From positions 23,449,249 to 23,513,248 of the forward strand of contig NC_049980.1 in assembly GCF_000003815.2 (NCBI RefSeq): a stretch of DNA of 64,000 nucleotides, in the 5' to 3' direction. Each line of letters begins with the position of its first letter. Position 1 is the first letter of the stretch. The stretch is from Branchiostoma floridae. Lineage: Eukaryota; Chordata; Leptocardii; Amphioxiformes; Branchiostomatidae. The notes beneath the pieces are model-generated. The model was not told where the DNA came from. It ran no database searches and saw nothing but the letters and a program-made list of their open reading frames with translations. Made by a program: the position numbers and the translations under genes. This document shows positions 38,053 through 49,984 of this stretch, piece after piece.

Positions 38053-38137
38053 TTTTAGGGGAAGTCCCTTCGTCATAAAGAGGAAGTTCAAACATGATTG
38101 AGCTTCCCCTTCCTGACGAAGGGACACCCCCTATAAA
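38053..38137. ncRNA. 85-nt near-perfect hairpin, miRNA-precursor-like or minimal MITE
   Basis: Core 38064-38125: a 28-nt 5' arm starting GTCCCTTCGTCA, a 6-nt loop ACATGA, and a 28-nt 3' arm ending TGACGAAGGGAC. The core has only small symmetric mismatches. TTTTAGGGG and CCCCCTATAAAA extend the stem outward. Length, loop and mismatch pattern fit a microRNA precursor. A short palindromic transposon would look the same. Strand is undetermined. Confidence 0.4.
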
Positions 38138-38204
38138 AACGAATAGGAATAAATAATAATTCAATGATTTTGTTGCATAACGACTATACGACGCGATACG
38201 TTGC

Positions 38205-38476
38205 NNNNNNNNNNNNNNNNNNNNNNNNNNNNNNNNNNNNNNNNNNNNNNNNNNNNNNNNNNNNNNNNNNNNNNNNNNNNNNNNNNNNNNNNNNNNNNNN
38301 NNNNNNNNNNNNNNNNNNNNNNNNNNNNNNNNNNNNNNNNNNNNNNNNNNNNNNNNNNNNNNNNNNNNNNNNNNNNNNNNNNNNNNNNNNNNNNNNNNNN
38401 NNNNNNNNNNNNNNNNNNNNNNNNNNNNNNNNNNNNNNNNNNNNNNNNNNNNNNNNNNNNNNNNNNNNNNNNNNNN
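38205..38476. other. Assembly gap (272 N)
   Basis: A run of 272 N about 180 bp before the first visible EDC3 exon. Its size could hold the missing LSm-domain exon. Confidence 0.99.
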
Positions 38477-38652
38477 GCATTAATGTTGAAGAGGTCAGAG
38501 ACGCCTTTTCCTTGCTTGTCAAATGAAATCTGTTGCTGTTTATTGTTATATTTACTGCCAGGCCAGGTAGTCGCTTTTGACTGATATTACTACCAAATTT
38601 AATTACAGACTGTATATTGATTATTGCTAATTCCTCTTTTTCTCCCCTGTAG

Positions 38653-41600
38653 TGCAATAGATATTAAGGATTTAAAGATCCTGAAGTCACCTGAAAATGG
38701 AAAGGTAGTTAAGGTCCAGAAACCCAGGGTTAGTCTGGTATCGGCTACTCCTAAGAAGAAAAAGGAGCAATCTTCAGGAGACTCCAAGAAGTCTGAACAA
38801 ATAGGAGATGCCAGGAAGACCCCCAATGGAGAGTACCCCAAGAAGCAGAGCTATCCTGGGAAGGGCCAAAATGGCGAGATTGCAGCAAAGAGGGGCCAAA
38901 ATGGACATGTTGGAAAACCAGCCAATGAGGATTCCAAGAAGAATGGGAATGACTCCAGGAAGAATGGCAGTGATTCCAGAAAATTCCTGGAGCAGATGGG
39001 GGATGTTAGAACCAGCCAGATATCTCCAAGAGACTTTGGAAATAGGGACCAAAATGGAGAGGTGATGAACGGAGGGAGCAGAGAGGGGACTCCCACTAAG
39101 ATGGGAAGGAAACGGCACAACTCATGTGAGTGTCACTGTCACAGATTTTCCTGTTTTAGTTAGTGTTAAGGCCACACCAATTTAATCTCTTGGTTCACGG
39201 ATTCGCTCGCTCCTATTTTTTGGAAAGAAAAATAAAAATAAAAATTACCACTCAGCAAATTTTCACCATTAATGAAACCATTCACCAACTTTCTGGTGTA
39301 GCAAATTGGCCTTTATATCATAAGCTCCTTAAAGTGTGCGTACAGGTGCTGTTACTGTACAATAATAGTGTTTTTGTACTTTTTTCAAGCTGAAAACTTT
39401 TTTTCCTTATGTTTTGCATTAGCCGTTACCTTTACCCCAACCATTTTACAATTTTTATTTTCATTTTTATTTCGCCCTCTCGCGCCATATTTTTTATGAA
39501 AAAATCCGTGAACCAAGAAATTAAATTGGTGTGGCCTAAGAGCTATGTAGCCAAAAAAAAGCTCTGTTTTTTGTCTCATTGTTATGTTATATTAGGCCAC
39601 ACCAATTTAATTTCTTGGTTCACGGATTCGCTCGCTCCTATTTTTTGGGAAAAAAAATAAAAATAAAAATTACCACTAAGCAAATTTTCACCATTAATGA
39701 AACCATTCACCAACTTTCTGGTGTAGCAAATTGGCCTTTATATTATAAGCTTCTTAAAGTGTGGGTACAGGTGCTGTTACTGTACAAGAATAGTGTTTTT
39801 ATTCTTTTTTCAAGCTGAAAACTTTTTTCTTCATGTTTTGGATTAGCCGTTACCTTTATCCCAACCATTTTACAATTTTTATTTTTATTTTTATTTCGCC
39901 CTCTCGCTCCATATTTTTTATGAAAAAATCCGTGAACCAAGAAATTAAATTGGTGTGGCCTTAGAAAGCATTGAATGTATTCAGGAACCATTGTTTTTTT
40001 TCCTTTCCAGTCTCTGGTTTTGGACGCAGGTCTCAAAACACGACTCCCAAGAAGTTTGAAAATGGACGCCCGAGATCCAAGACTAAGCTGGAGAACAACA
40101 ACACGTTCTCCCCGATCTCCCCAACAGTTATGAATGAAGAGTTTGACTTTGAGAAGAACCTGGCACTTTTTGACAAGGCAGCTATATTTGAGGAGTTGGA
40201 CATGTTGAACGGGCAGGTCTCAGAGACTAAGAAGCCTCAGAACTACAGACATGATGAGAACATCCTCGGTGACCAGGAGGCAGTAGTGTATAGACAGATC
40301 ATTGTACCACAGCAGAGCAGCATGGAGTTTAACACAGGTACTCACAGTAGTAATGCTAAAGCATAGTTTAATTAATCATTTCAATGTTCTGTATGTATCA
40401 TATCTATAGCAGGCAAAGGCTGAGTCATAAAGAAGTTGTCAATGGCTTTTTTAGCAATAACTCTTTTTGGAATCATTTAACTGGATGTATTTTAGTGCAG
40501 TACTCAATGCCTTTCCAGCTTTATCCCTCGATCAGCTTGCATTGGACTTGTTGGCTCTGTATCTTGAGTCTGCATGTTTTTTACCCATGTAGATTGTGGC
40601 CTGGTGGTCCCTAGTATCTCCTTAGAGCTGAGAAGGAGGTTATATGGGGCAGCAGAGAAATGTGGGTTGTCGGATGAGAAACAGCTAGAGGTGATTGGTA
40701 TGTGCAGCAGTCAGATGGCACTGCAGCTGCTGGGTGGAAGCAGTAGGTATGTTGGGACTCTTCATGCAGTTTTGCTATCTCTTGTGAGATATTTAACATA
40801 GAAGTACAAAGAGCATAACAACTTAATATTCAAGAGTCAGACTTCAGACTTGTTTGTATCTTGTGACCATCTGATATGCAATCTCGAAGGTGACACGGTT
40901 GTGAAACATGAAGGCTGAAGTATTGTAATTTTTGTAATGTTTTACTTAGTAGTCTTGAGCAAGTGTTACTTCAAAGTGCTGTTTTTCTTTAAGATGTGTG
41001 ATGTACAAAATGGAGTTGAGAAATCTTGCGAAATAACTCAAGAGTGTTACCATCACCTTATGAGGTTGATGCCTACTACTGTGACATACCTGTCTTGTCT
41101 TCCTCCCAGGCTGAACCCACGTAACACCCATCAGATGCCCTCAGTGGTGGTCCTGTGTGGCCCCCACAGACAGGGTGCCCAGGGCATCAGCTGCGCTCGG
41201 CACCTCGCTAACAAGGGAGTCAACGTTACAGTGTTCCTGCCAAGCTTCAAGAAGATGTTGGAGTGTCTGACACTGGAGCTGCAAATGTTCAACATGACAG
41301 ATGGTGTACACACTCCAAGTGAGTATGTTTAGAGTGATACATTGTGGTGAAAGTAGTTAACAAGTTTGGCAACTTTCGACTGGATGTCTGATAGGTGTAC
41401 AGGTCTATGTTTTTTGAACTGGCGATAAAGCAGTTTGACATTTGCCAAGCTAATTTTCTCTATTTGCTCAGTGAATACTGATAATACTGTTGCCCCCACA
41501 GTACACACAGGTCTTCCCACAGAGCATGTGGACCTGATCATCAACACGTTGGATGGACAGGAGAGTGCGTTTCTCAGGGACCAGGCCTGGTACCGCAGTG

Positions 41601-41854
41601 TGGTGCAGTGGGTTGCACAGAACAAGGCTCCTGTGCTGGCTGTCGACCCTCCCTGTAATCCACCGAATTACCCCATCCAGCCCAAGTGGTCCCTGTCTCC
41701 AGCGCTGCCCCTTGCGTTACCAGAGGCAGCTGGCACACTGTACCTCTGTGATATGGGGATTCCAAGTAAGGTTTACGCTGAGGTGGGGATCAAGTACAAG
41801 TCTCCGTTTGGCCACAAATGTGTCATTGCCTTGCACCACATTAATGCTTCTTAG
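38653..41854 (+). CDS. EDC3: EDC3, enhancer of mRNA decapping 3, 5' exon missing
   Basis: EDC3 is the P-body scaffold that activates DCP2 and binds DDX6. Exons are 38653-39125, 40011-40337, 40593-40746, 41110-41318 and 41502-41854 (TAG), about 505 residues in continuous phase. The first visible exon begins at the end of the LSm domain (IDIKDLKILKSP), so the LSm exon lies upstream. A long Asn/Lys/Gly-rich linker follows, with repeated QNGE and (N/D)SRKNG units and RRRHNS-like KRHNS. Then come the FDF motif (EEFDFEKNLALFDKAAIFEELD region, DDX6-binding) and the YjeF-N Rossmann domain (SQMALQLLGG, LCGPHRQGAQGISCARHL, AVDPP, KSPFGHKCVIALH). The first intron carries two nearly identical MITEs. Confidence 0.94.
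39170..39536. mobile_element. PIF/Harbinger-type MITE, copy 1 (TSD TAA)
   Basis: The 367-bp element has inverted ends starting GGCCACACCAATTTAAT, continuing as TCTTGGTTCACGGATT, about 33 bp with one mismatch. TAA flanks both sides (39167-39169, 39537-39539). GG-start ends and a TWA duplication indicate PIF/Harbinger. There is no transposase; the small open frames inside are AT-rich chance frames. Confidence 0.93.
39595..39960. mobile_element. PIF/Harbinger-type MITE, copy 2 (TSD TTA)
   Basis: The 366-bp element differs from copy 1 at only a modest number of positions. It lies in the same orientation and starts 58 bp downstream. Its target duplication is TTA (39592-39594, 39961-39963), different from copy 1. 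It was therefore inserted separately rather than arising by tandem duplication. Confidence 0.93.
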
Positions 41855-42693
41855 TGTGTACTATACAATGTCTATGTCCCTTTAGACTTCAGATGACAGT
41901 TAGACAGAGACTAGATTGGAATGTTACATTGAAAGGCATGGATTTTCAAGCCTTCATAAAAATGTTACAAATGTAGGTGGCATACAGTCTGAGAGGTGCT
42001 ATCAGAAAGTGGAAATGGATATGCGACGGGTTATCTCAAAACATCTTGCCTAAGAAAGATTAAATGAGGGGTTTATTTTCATGATCATACCGTACTTAGA
42101 GAGAGATGTCTAAAGATTTATCCAATGGCATATGGGTTGAGAGGGGGGAGCTTTCTAATGTTTAAATCTTGGGTATAGAATAAGTGAATGGGGTAAGGGC
42201 TACTTTAAAGCGGCCTGTATTAGATAAGCATTTGATAAAGCACATAACAGATATATACCTCGTGGGGGTATTGGTCAGCTCTTTTAAAAGTCAGTACAAG
42301 GTATACATAGGCTTGAGGTGGGAATGGTGTACTAGTCTACACAGGTAGGCAGCATGAGTTCATGATTTGGTTTCAGATAAAAGAGTATTTGGCACCAAAA
42401 TCCACAGGACAAGACAGTAAAATAGTACAGAGGTTAAGATCCTTGTGGGGATCATTGAGACAAATCAGTGCAGGTTGCCAGATTAGGATGGGACAAACAA
42501 ACTATCTCCCTGCCCTAAAGGGTGAGAGTTTTAAGGGATATGAAATCAAAGAGGAAATAGTGTAGCGGGGTCAATTTCCAGAAGTTATGTTTTTGTTCTG
42601 TTGTGTGATTTAATGATGTATTTTACTGAAAAGACTAGCTTTACACCAATAGTGAATGATTTAGCATAAGAGAAAAAGATTATATGTTGATGT

Positions 42694-43045
42694 CAGGGCT
42701 CTAGCCAGCTCGAAATTTTTTTCCGTCAGCCAATTGCCATTGTCGCGAAAACACTATTCCAGGAGTTAGAGAGACTGAACTGAGACCTTAAAAACCTGTT
42801 TTAATGAGATTATCGTATGCGAAAGGGCACCGACACACATTGTCCACAATCATAACAATAGCAAAACAAACAGTGTGTGGCTTTTACGGCCGTGGACGGC
42901 GTCCCCAAGCTCCCTGTAGCTTCCACCAAGGAGCTTTTATCAGATTTTTGTCCATCAAGGTTGACGGATTGGTTTTAAAATTTTTCCGGCACACGCAGCA
43001 AATTTCCGTCAATTGACGGAAAAACGGACGCTGGCTAAAGCCCTG
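42694..43045. mobile_element. hAT-type MITE with 8-bp target duplication
   Basis: The 352-bp element starts CAGGGCTCTAGCCAGC and ends GCTGGCTAAAGCCCTG. It is flanked by perfect GTTGATGT duplications (42686-42693, 43046-43053). CAGGG ends and an 8-bp duplication are the hAT signature. The interior has CCGTCAATTGACGG, a 14-bp palindrome. It has no transposase. Confidence 0.93.
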
Positions 43046-45637
43046 GTTGATGTTAAAAGACTGTGCAGACCTTGTGCAATCTGTCTGTTTGTAAATCAGT
43101 CCAGATTTTTTAAATCGCAAATAAGAATGGAAGCCAGTTTTAGTTTGTCTTCAGAATAATGCCCTTACTAGTGCTGTGTACCAAAACTCATGTACAGGTT
43201 CAGGTCTTATGGTTCAGGTTCAGGTCTGGACTTAACCCGAACCTATCAAATATGTGAGCTAGAAATACTTCTTTCCAGTTGGATGTAAAATTGCATGTTG
43301 ACATAAATTTTAACTGCAATTTGAAAAAAAATTGTTAACAGTCAGCAGAAAACAAAAAGGCTCAGCGATAAACATTGCTGTTTTTTCTAGTGTAAAGTCA
43401 CCACAGACGGAAGGTTTTGGGTGGTAGAACAAAAAGGGGAACATAAGCTAGCAATATTTTTTGCGAGTTCAGAACTGGTACCTGGCGTTTAGGATTTTTT
43501 ATAAATTAAAAGTCCAGACTTGACTGCAAATTTCTGAGTTAATTCACAGATGATTCAGTGATTTTTTTAATGAGCCATGGGCAGTCTAATCACAGATTTG
43601 TGATAGATATCATCTAAGAAATACAGCTATTTCAATTCAAAAGCTGAATTTTTGCAACTTCCAAGATAGTCTCAAACTCATAAGCTGGATATTGCTACTA
43701 AAACTGAAGCAGGGAATCCTGTGGCCCAGGGGTATGTTAGGGTGTACCCTATCTGCCAACAGCGCTTTGATAATTCTGTTTGTTGGCTACAGCACTTAGA
43801 AAATGTCAGGCCTGAATTAGACATGCTGTTACATTTAGAGTCCAGCACCCTTTTGAGCACAGATTTCTAAGTACTGTGTTTAGATGTGCCTAGACATTAT
43901 TATCTGTTGATGACAGGCCAGTGATTTCAAAGCTATCTCAAGTATTTGACTTATATTTGGTTTGTATAGTTTTAATGTCAGTTACGACATTGATAGTGCC
44001 ATCAAGTTGATGGAGAGAATCCAAGCACAAGCATACAGTACTTCTTTAAAGTCTAATGCCCCAAAAATATGATAAACATAGACATAAAACTACAATGCTT
44101 TTGTGAAGTTTCTTCCATACTTTGAAGTCAGTGATCTTTCTGTGTTTGAAAGAGATGTTTCCTGCACAAAATGTAACAAAGATTATAATGTCCTGAGTGT
44201 AATTTGTACAGTATCCGGTGATACATGTACATATTGTTTGAGAAAGACAGGTATATTTTTTGTACATATTCAGACTTAAGTAGGTTACTAACAGTATTTC
44301 GTATCCGTCTACTCTCATATCTCTCATGTTTGTCTCCTGTAAATGACAAAGATCTCTTTAAATGGTGTCTTGGGCACAAAAGTAAGTTCTCAATGGTGTA
44401 TGTGATATGTTATCTATATCCAAGAAGGGATCAACTTACATGTAGTTCTAGTTTTGTGTTGGCCAGATTTGCAACAGCAAAAATGACTGTTGGAATTGAG
44501 TTGTCTTTACATGGTTGAGACTATCATGTGGATGCATAAAAGTCAGAACTTGGTAAAACCTAGTTCTCTACTGAAGAGTTGATGAGTGTATCATAGACAT
44601 TGTTGTCAGTTTGCATGTTCTCAGATGGAAGTCGTTTGTAAATTCTATCAGTTCCATTGATTTCAATGTGTTCAATGATTTTATGTGCATTTTGAGGATT
44701 TTAATGTTCACCACTTTGTCCTTTTCTGTCTGGGCTTTGAATGTTTTTTTTTACTTTGTGAATATTCCAAACTATGGGATCTATAAGGTAAGCATTTGTA
44801 CATTTTGTACTTTTGTAACTTGGTTGTGTCTGACATTTTAAAAAGTACTTTTAGTCCTTTTGTGATACTGTGTAGATACTGTATCTTTGTAATTAAGTGA
44901 GGCTTTTATGGGTATACAGTCAGACAGCCTTAGTGTTGATGTTACAGATCTTCACAACAAAGTCTGGAGTTGAAGAAATGAAGATCATTGAAATATAGAA
45001 AATTTCACTTGTATGCAAATGACTCTCTTCAATGACATTTTCATCAATGCAAACCTTTTAGTTACAACTGGTAGTGGATTGATGAACACATCAAGTTCAT
45101 GTGTCACATTGTTAATGAGAAGTCATGATAATTGGACAGATTCTGAAAAAGTCAATGCAGTAAGAAAGCCATTCTTCACATCTCAGTCTCAAAGGTTTTA
45201 CTTGAAATACTGAAGATCAGCCATCATCAACATTAAGTCTGTCTGGCTTGATTTAGAGATGACCCTAATTGCCAATGTGTCACCATATCCTGTGCCCCTT
45301 ATATGGTGATGTATTGATGATGGGTGGGAAGGTCTATTGTGCCAATGGTTTGTACCATACTTAGTGTCAAACTGTGACAGAAATTGCAATTTGTCTCCAA
45401 AGAGCACACAGTTGTACCCACAGGTTGGTTGTACATGTTAGATGAGATTCTGATAAGTATTTGTATGAAGATGTAAGCGTATGTATATTGTTCGGTGTAT
45501 TCATAAACAGCTTTGTTGGCAGCAAGTATATGGATATTGATATGGAGAACATGTTGTGTGCTTGTTTAAGTCTCCAGGTAGAAGGGGAGGGAAAAGAAGA
45601 TTTTCAAGAAAGTTCAGCTGATGCCACATTGCATGTA

Positions 45638-45737
45638 NNNNNNNNNNNNNNNNNNNNNNNNNNNNNNNNNNNNNNNNNNNNNNNNNNNNNNNNNNNNNNN
45701 NNNNNNNNNNNNNNNNNNNNNNNNNNNNNNNNNNNNN
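45638..45737. other. Assembly gap (100 N)
   Basis: A run of 100 N in the gene-poor stretch downstream of EDC3. Confidence 0.99.
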
Positions 45738-47323
45738 TGAGTACAAATGTGTATGACAATGTTAACAAAATGTTAACATCATAACTAAATGTACTCTTAT
45801 TTTCTTGTGAGCAATAGAATTGCCAGCGTGGTGAGAAAGACCATGTTATCAAACTTGTTAGCAAGACGTCTCTTTACATTCTACATCTTATTGTCATTTG
45901 ACAATTGACATGGTCTTGCTTTAAGTGGCTGCCTACTAATATTTGGTGGGTTTTACTGTAACATCTGAATGGCCCTTGTAATTGCTGACAATTCTGATAC
46001 AGATTCTTGTGGCACCAGTTGTTTCAGAGTTCTTTACTCCCACAACAAGTGCTGTAATGGCATCGCAATAATGTCACAAACAATCCAAGACATGCTAGTA
46101 CTTTGATGAAAAAGTCTGATGTCGAAAGAAGAACTCATTAACAACTGGTGAACTACAAGGGTCGTACTTGGCCTCAGACAGGATCAGACTTGTTCTGTGA
46201 CCAGTTAGTGCAAAAACAATTTAGTAAGTAAGTAGTAAATTGTAGTGTCAACTAAGTAAGAACCTGCTTCATGTGAAGGATACATTATGAAGATGTGTTT
46301 TTGTTGTGATAGAAGACGATGAGTAGAAATTGTCTATGAAATTTAGTTTGTTCATAAAGAAAGTCATTAACCAGCCCTTTCTTTTATCTGGACTCTGTAG
46401 AATTAAACGTAACTAAACGTTCCATTTTGGGACTTGAAATTGCTTATTCACATCCATCTTTTCACCTTCCAAAATTTTTATTTCTCAGAAGTGAAAATAT
46501 CATTTTGATATTCAGTCTCATGGGATGTCACAGCAAAATCACCTAATAATGTAACTACTGAGGTAAAGCATTTATAATTCATCCAAGAAAAGAATATTGA
46601 TATGTCGTAATGGAATTCGTGAATACAGTCTTCAAAAACTGATGTTGTTTTAAAGAGTTGGTGCACAAGTAAGGAAAAATGCTGAAAAAATGCTTATAGT
46701 TAGGGAAATAATGTTCATCAGCGTTTCCAAACTCGTACTTTTACTGACTTCTCCTTTGCAGATCCTTCGTTTTTGTAAATGTGCTGGTTTGGTAATTCTG
46801 ACATAGTAAATCTTGAATAGTATAACATATTGGACATAGCTGTTGCATGTCATGATCATGTGTTGATGTTGATATGCAGGGTTGCTAACAAGACTGGTCT
46901 CACTACCATAGTGATACAAACTTGCAGTAATCATGTGCTTGCATGTTCAGTACTCAGTCAGGCTCTCATGTCTGGAAAAATATTTTAGCACTTACAGGTT
47001 TCCACGGATAATGCTACTTTTATGAAACAAAGTTATTTTCCATGCTGGCTACATGCCAGTTTTCATGTTGGTCACATCACAAATATTTCAGTTCTGTATG
47101 TTGCTGTCTCTGAATAAAAGCTACAAGATTTACAGTACTGGTGTGTAGTTTTGACTTTGTATGTCTCATTTTATCTAAGATATTGTACATGCAGGATAAA
47201 GCCTTTAAAAGGATTGAATCAGGATAGATGAAAAGACAGTCCTCATGGTAGTTATGATTTGATTAGTCTGGCATCTTATGGTATGTTGGAATACAGGAAA
47301 GCCTTTTCATTTGATGCTAGTAA

Positions 47324-48572
47324 GAGGGTCTGCATGGGGGGGTCTTGGTAACGCTTAACGGTGAATTCAGGAGGCCCGGTAACGGTTAACGGTAAATTCA
47401 GGAGGCCCGGTAACGCTTAACGGTAAATTCAGAAGGAGTTACAAAACATAACACCGTTGAAAGTAACATTGACGTGCATTCCTATTCATACAACGCTGGA
47501 GTAGTTATATCAATGGGGGAAGATATCCGACTAATGACAAAGCAAAAGGTGCCCAGAATCCGGAGGAATGACAGGGACGATGTCCATGGCATCTGTAAGT
47601 TGACGGAGGCAGAGTTCCCGGCTCGCCACAGAGACGGCGGCAGCAAATTTCTTATGGAGGGATCGAACGATTGTTTCAGCACATGGATCGCCGAAGGCGC
47701 GAAGCATCCCAGGGGGGTCCGGGGGTATGCTCCCCCAGGAAAATTTTAAAATCAAGACCCTCTTAAAGGCTGTTTCCTGCATTTTCGGCAAATTTTGCCG
47801 ACTGACTAAGCTAGGTTGATTTTGACATTTTCATCAAATTACACAATGATTTTAGCTTTGGCCTCCACCCCCAGAGCCCCCGACATATTTTACCATTTCG
47901 AGCTCAGAAGGCACGAAACGTTGCATTATAAGTCCGGGAAAATTAAAATCTGGACCGTCTGTAACACCATTTACTGCATTTTGAAGGACACATTTTGCTG
48001 TAAGACAAAGCTAAATGAAATGACTTTTTATTAGAGAGAAAAGTTTTTTTGTGCCTACCCACGCCCCTAACATATTTTCACCATGTCATCGTGAGTGCCA
48101 AAGGCGCCAGCCGTCGCAAGGAAGGTCCGGAGAAACCTCATTTTCTGCATTCTAGGAGTACTTTTTGCCCGAAACTAAGCTAAGTTTACACTGAAATCTG
48201 TTTGAGTGATAAAGTTTTTGAGGGCGACGCTTCCGCAACATATTTTACCCTGTCCAGAGCCGAAGGCCGGGAGGCTCGGAGAAAATTTTGAAATCTGGAC
48301 CCTTTGAAACGCCATTTCCTGCATTTTCCGGGGTTCTATCTGGCATTTGACTTCGTGTATGTGTGTATAACGGGTTACGAAGAATTTCTTGGTAACGCTT
48401 AACGGTGAATTCGGGATAACAAATAACGGTTAACGTTGAATTGAAACGACCAATAACGCTTCACGAAGAATATACCGATAACGATTAACGTTGAATTAGA
48501 GCGGGTCGGTAACGATTAACGGTGAATTAAAATGGCTCGTAACGCTTAACGGAAAAAGGCATGCAGACCCTC
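47324..48572. mobile_element. 1249-bp element with 6-bp TSD and TAACG(G/C)TTAACG subterminal repeats
   Basis: The ends are GAGGGTCTGCATG and CATGCAGACCCTC (13-bp perfect inverted repeat), flanked by TAGTAA on both sides (47318-47323, 48573-48578). Both subterminal zones carry arrays of GGTAACGCTTAACGGTGAATT-like units: three on the left (about 47346-47432) and about six on the right (about 48390-48552). The centre has about four diverged units of roughly 170-200 bp sharing AAATCTGGACC and CCTGCATTTT. The 91-codon frame at 47474-47749 is unrecognised. The superfamily is not assigned. Confidence 0.8.
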
Positions 48573-48578
48573 TAGTAA

Positions 48579-49965
48579 TGCAGTAAACTCACAGAAATAT
48601 TGCCACCCAGTATGACATTGGTATGGTTCTAGATTATTTCTCTAACTGAAGCTGATGTAAGATATAGACAAAGCCTTTGAGCAGACAAGAGTGACAATGT
48701 GCAGTTACAGAATCATGCTTTAATTGGTGAAAATATTGACATAAGATAATGAATTTTTTCTATATACATAAAAACTCTGTACTAATATCTTACAATGGGG
48801 TACCAAACCCTCAAACTCTTTACAACCACATCACAGCTTCTAATTGCACTCCCCTACACTTGAGAAAAGCAATTTGTTTATTTGGTTCACGAAATTAATG
48901 CTATTGGAAAAATTGCAAACCAAAGATAAATGCATGCACAAGCAAACCATAAGGTTATTGGTAAGAGCACAGCAAAGTATAAAAACATACATTTGTATAC
49001 AGCATTTTTTGATCCACTTCAACAAAAAATCTTTTGAGTGATTTCTTTCAGCGAGTAAAGTAAAAATGCCTGGATGTACCAAAATGTCAACAGACAAAAA
49101 TAAAGCAGAGAAATCTATATGCAGCATAGTGAAATAAAACGTTTAAACCTCAAAACAGATAAAAATAGAATATACCTTCCAGCAACAAATCTTTTGGTAA
49201 ATTTCTAGTTTTATTGCTTCTCATTATTCATGGCACTGAATCATGTATAGGACTGATATACACATCTAAAAGCATGTGAAAAGGGCTAGACAAAATATAT
49301 CTTTTTAAATGTTACATTTGTCATGTTTTGTACAAGCAGCAAGTTAGGAACAATTTCGTTAGTGATGCTCTTATTTGAAAAAAAATTGCTACAACTCGAT
49401 TCCAACTTTAACATTACATATTGGCACCAGTGAGATACTATACTCTTCTTCCCAAACTGGTAACTCTTAATTTGGCAAGACGCAACCTCCGCAACTTTAA
49501 AACTTGTTTAGCTGGTTGCTTAGTGTACAGTGAAAGTTTTCATTATTACATGTAATGTTATGTCTTTATTTGTGTCATGTATAGATATATAATCTATAGA
49601 TAAAGGGATATTCACTTTAAAAGTTTTCCTAATTATGAGTGACCAGAATTTTCACATTTTTTGCATGCCTTNNNNNNNNNNNNNNNNNNNNNNNNNNNNN
49701 NNNNNNNNNNNNNNNNNNNNNNNNNNNNNNNNNNNNNNNNNNNNNNNNNNNNNNNNNNNNNNNNNNNNNNNGCTTCTGTTGCCCTTAGGTTCCCCCCAGC
49801 CCCTTCTGTTCTGCCCTCATATTCCCCCCAGCCCCAGTTTCTCCTACTGCTCCCCTCATGTTCCCCCCAGCACTACAGTTTCTCCACCCCCTTATGTTCC
49901 CCCCAGTCCCTACAGTTTCTCCTCCCCCTCATGTTCCCCCCAGCCCCTACAGTTTCTCCTCCCTC
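48579..49965 (-). other. IQCH 3' flank / 3' UTR
   Basis: Downstream of the IQCH stop on the minus strand. Reverse poly(A) signals TTTATT occur at 49565-49570, 49210-49215 and near 48878. AT-rich, with no other gene recognised. It includes the gap and most of the minisatellite. Confidence 0.4.
49672..49771. other. Assembly gap (100 N) at the minisatellite edge
   Basis: A run of 100 N directly adjoining the 37-bp minisatellite, suggesting the array collapsed or was not assembled through. Confidence 0.99.
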
Positions 49966-49984
49966 TCATGTTCCCCCCAGCCCC
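49790..49984. repeat. Minisatellite, six units of 32-39 bp
   Basis: TTCCCCCCAG recurs at 49790, 49822, 49861, 49897, 49934 and 49971, separated by TACAGTTTCTCCTCCCC-type sequence. The innermost unit overlaps the last codons and the stop of IQCH. On the + strand each unit resembles a polypyrimidine tract plus AG. Confidence 0.9.

Larger units (their letters stand above)
41855..47118 (+). other. EDC3 3' flank, long 3' UTR possible, no gene recognised
   Basis: After the EDC3 stop, ATTAAA at 42059-42064 and AATAAA at 47113-47118 are candidate ends. The stretch holds a hAT-type MITE (42694-43045), a GGTTCAGGTC repeat near 43196-43230, and an N gap. I recognise no other gene. Confidence 0.45.

Noticed and set aside
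39163-39818. Repeated frames reading HQFN(L/F)LVHGFARSYF
   Set aside because: They are translations of the inverted ends of the two Harbinger-type MITEs.
47474-47749. 91-codon frame inside the 1.25-kb element
   Set aside because: No transposase motifs; not enough to call a gene.
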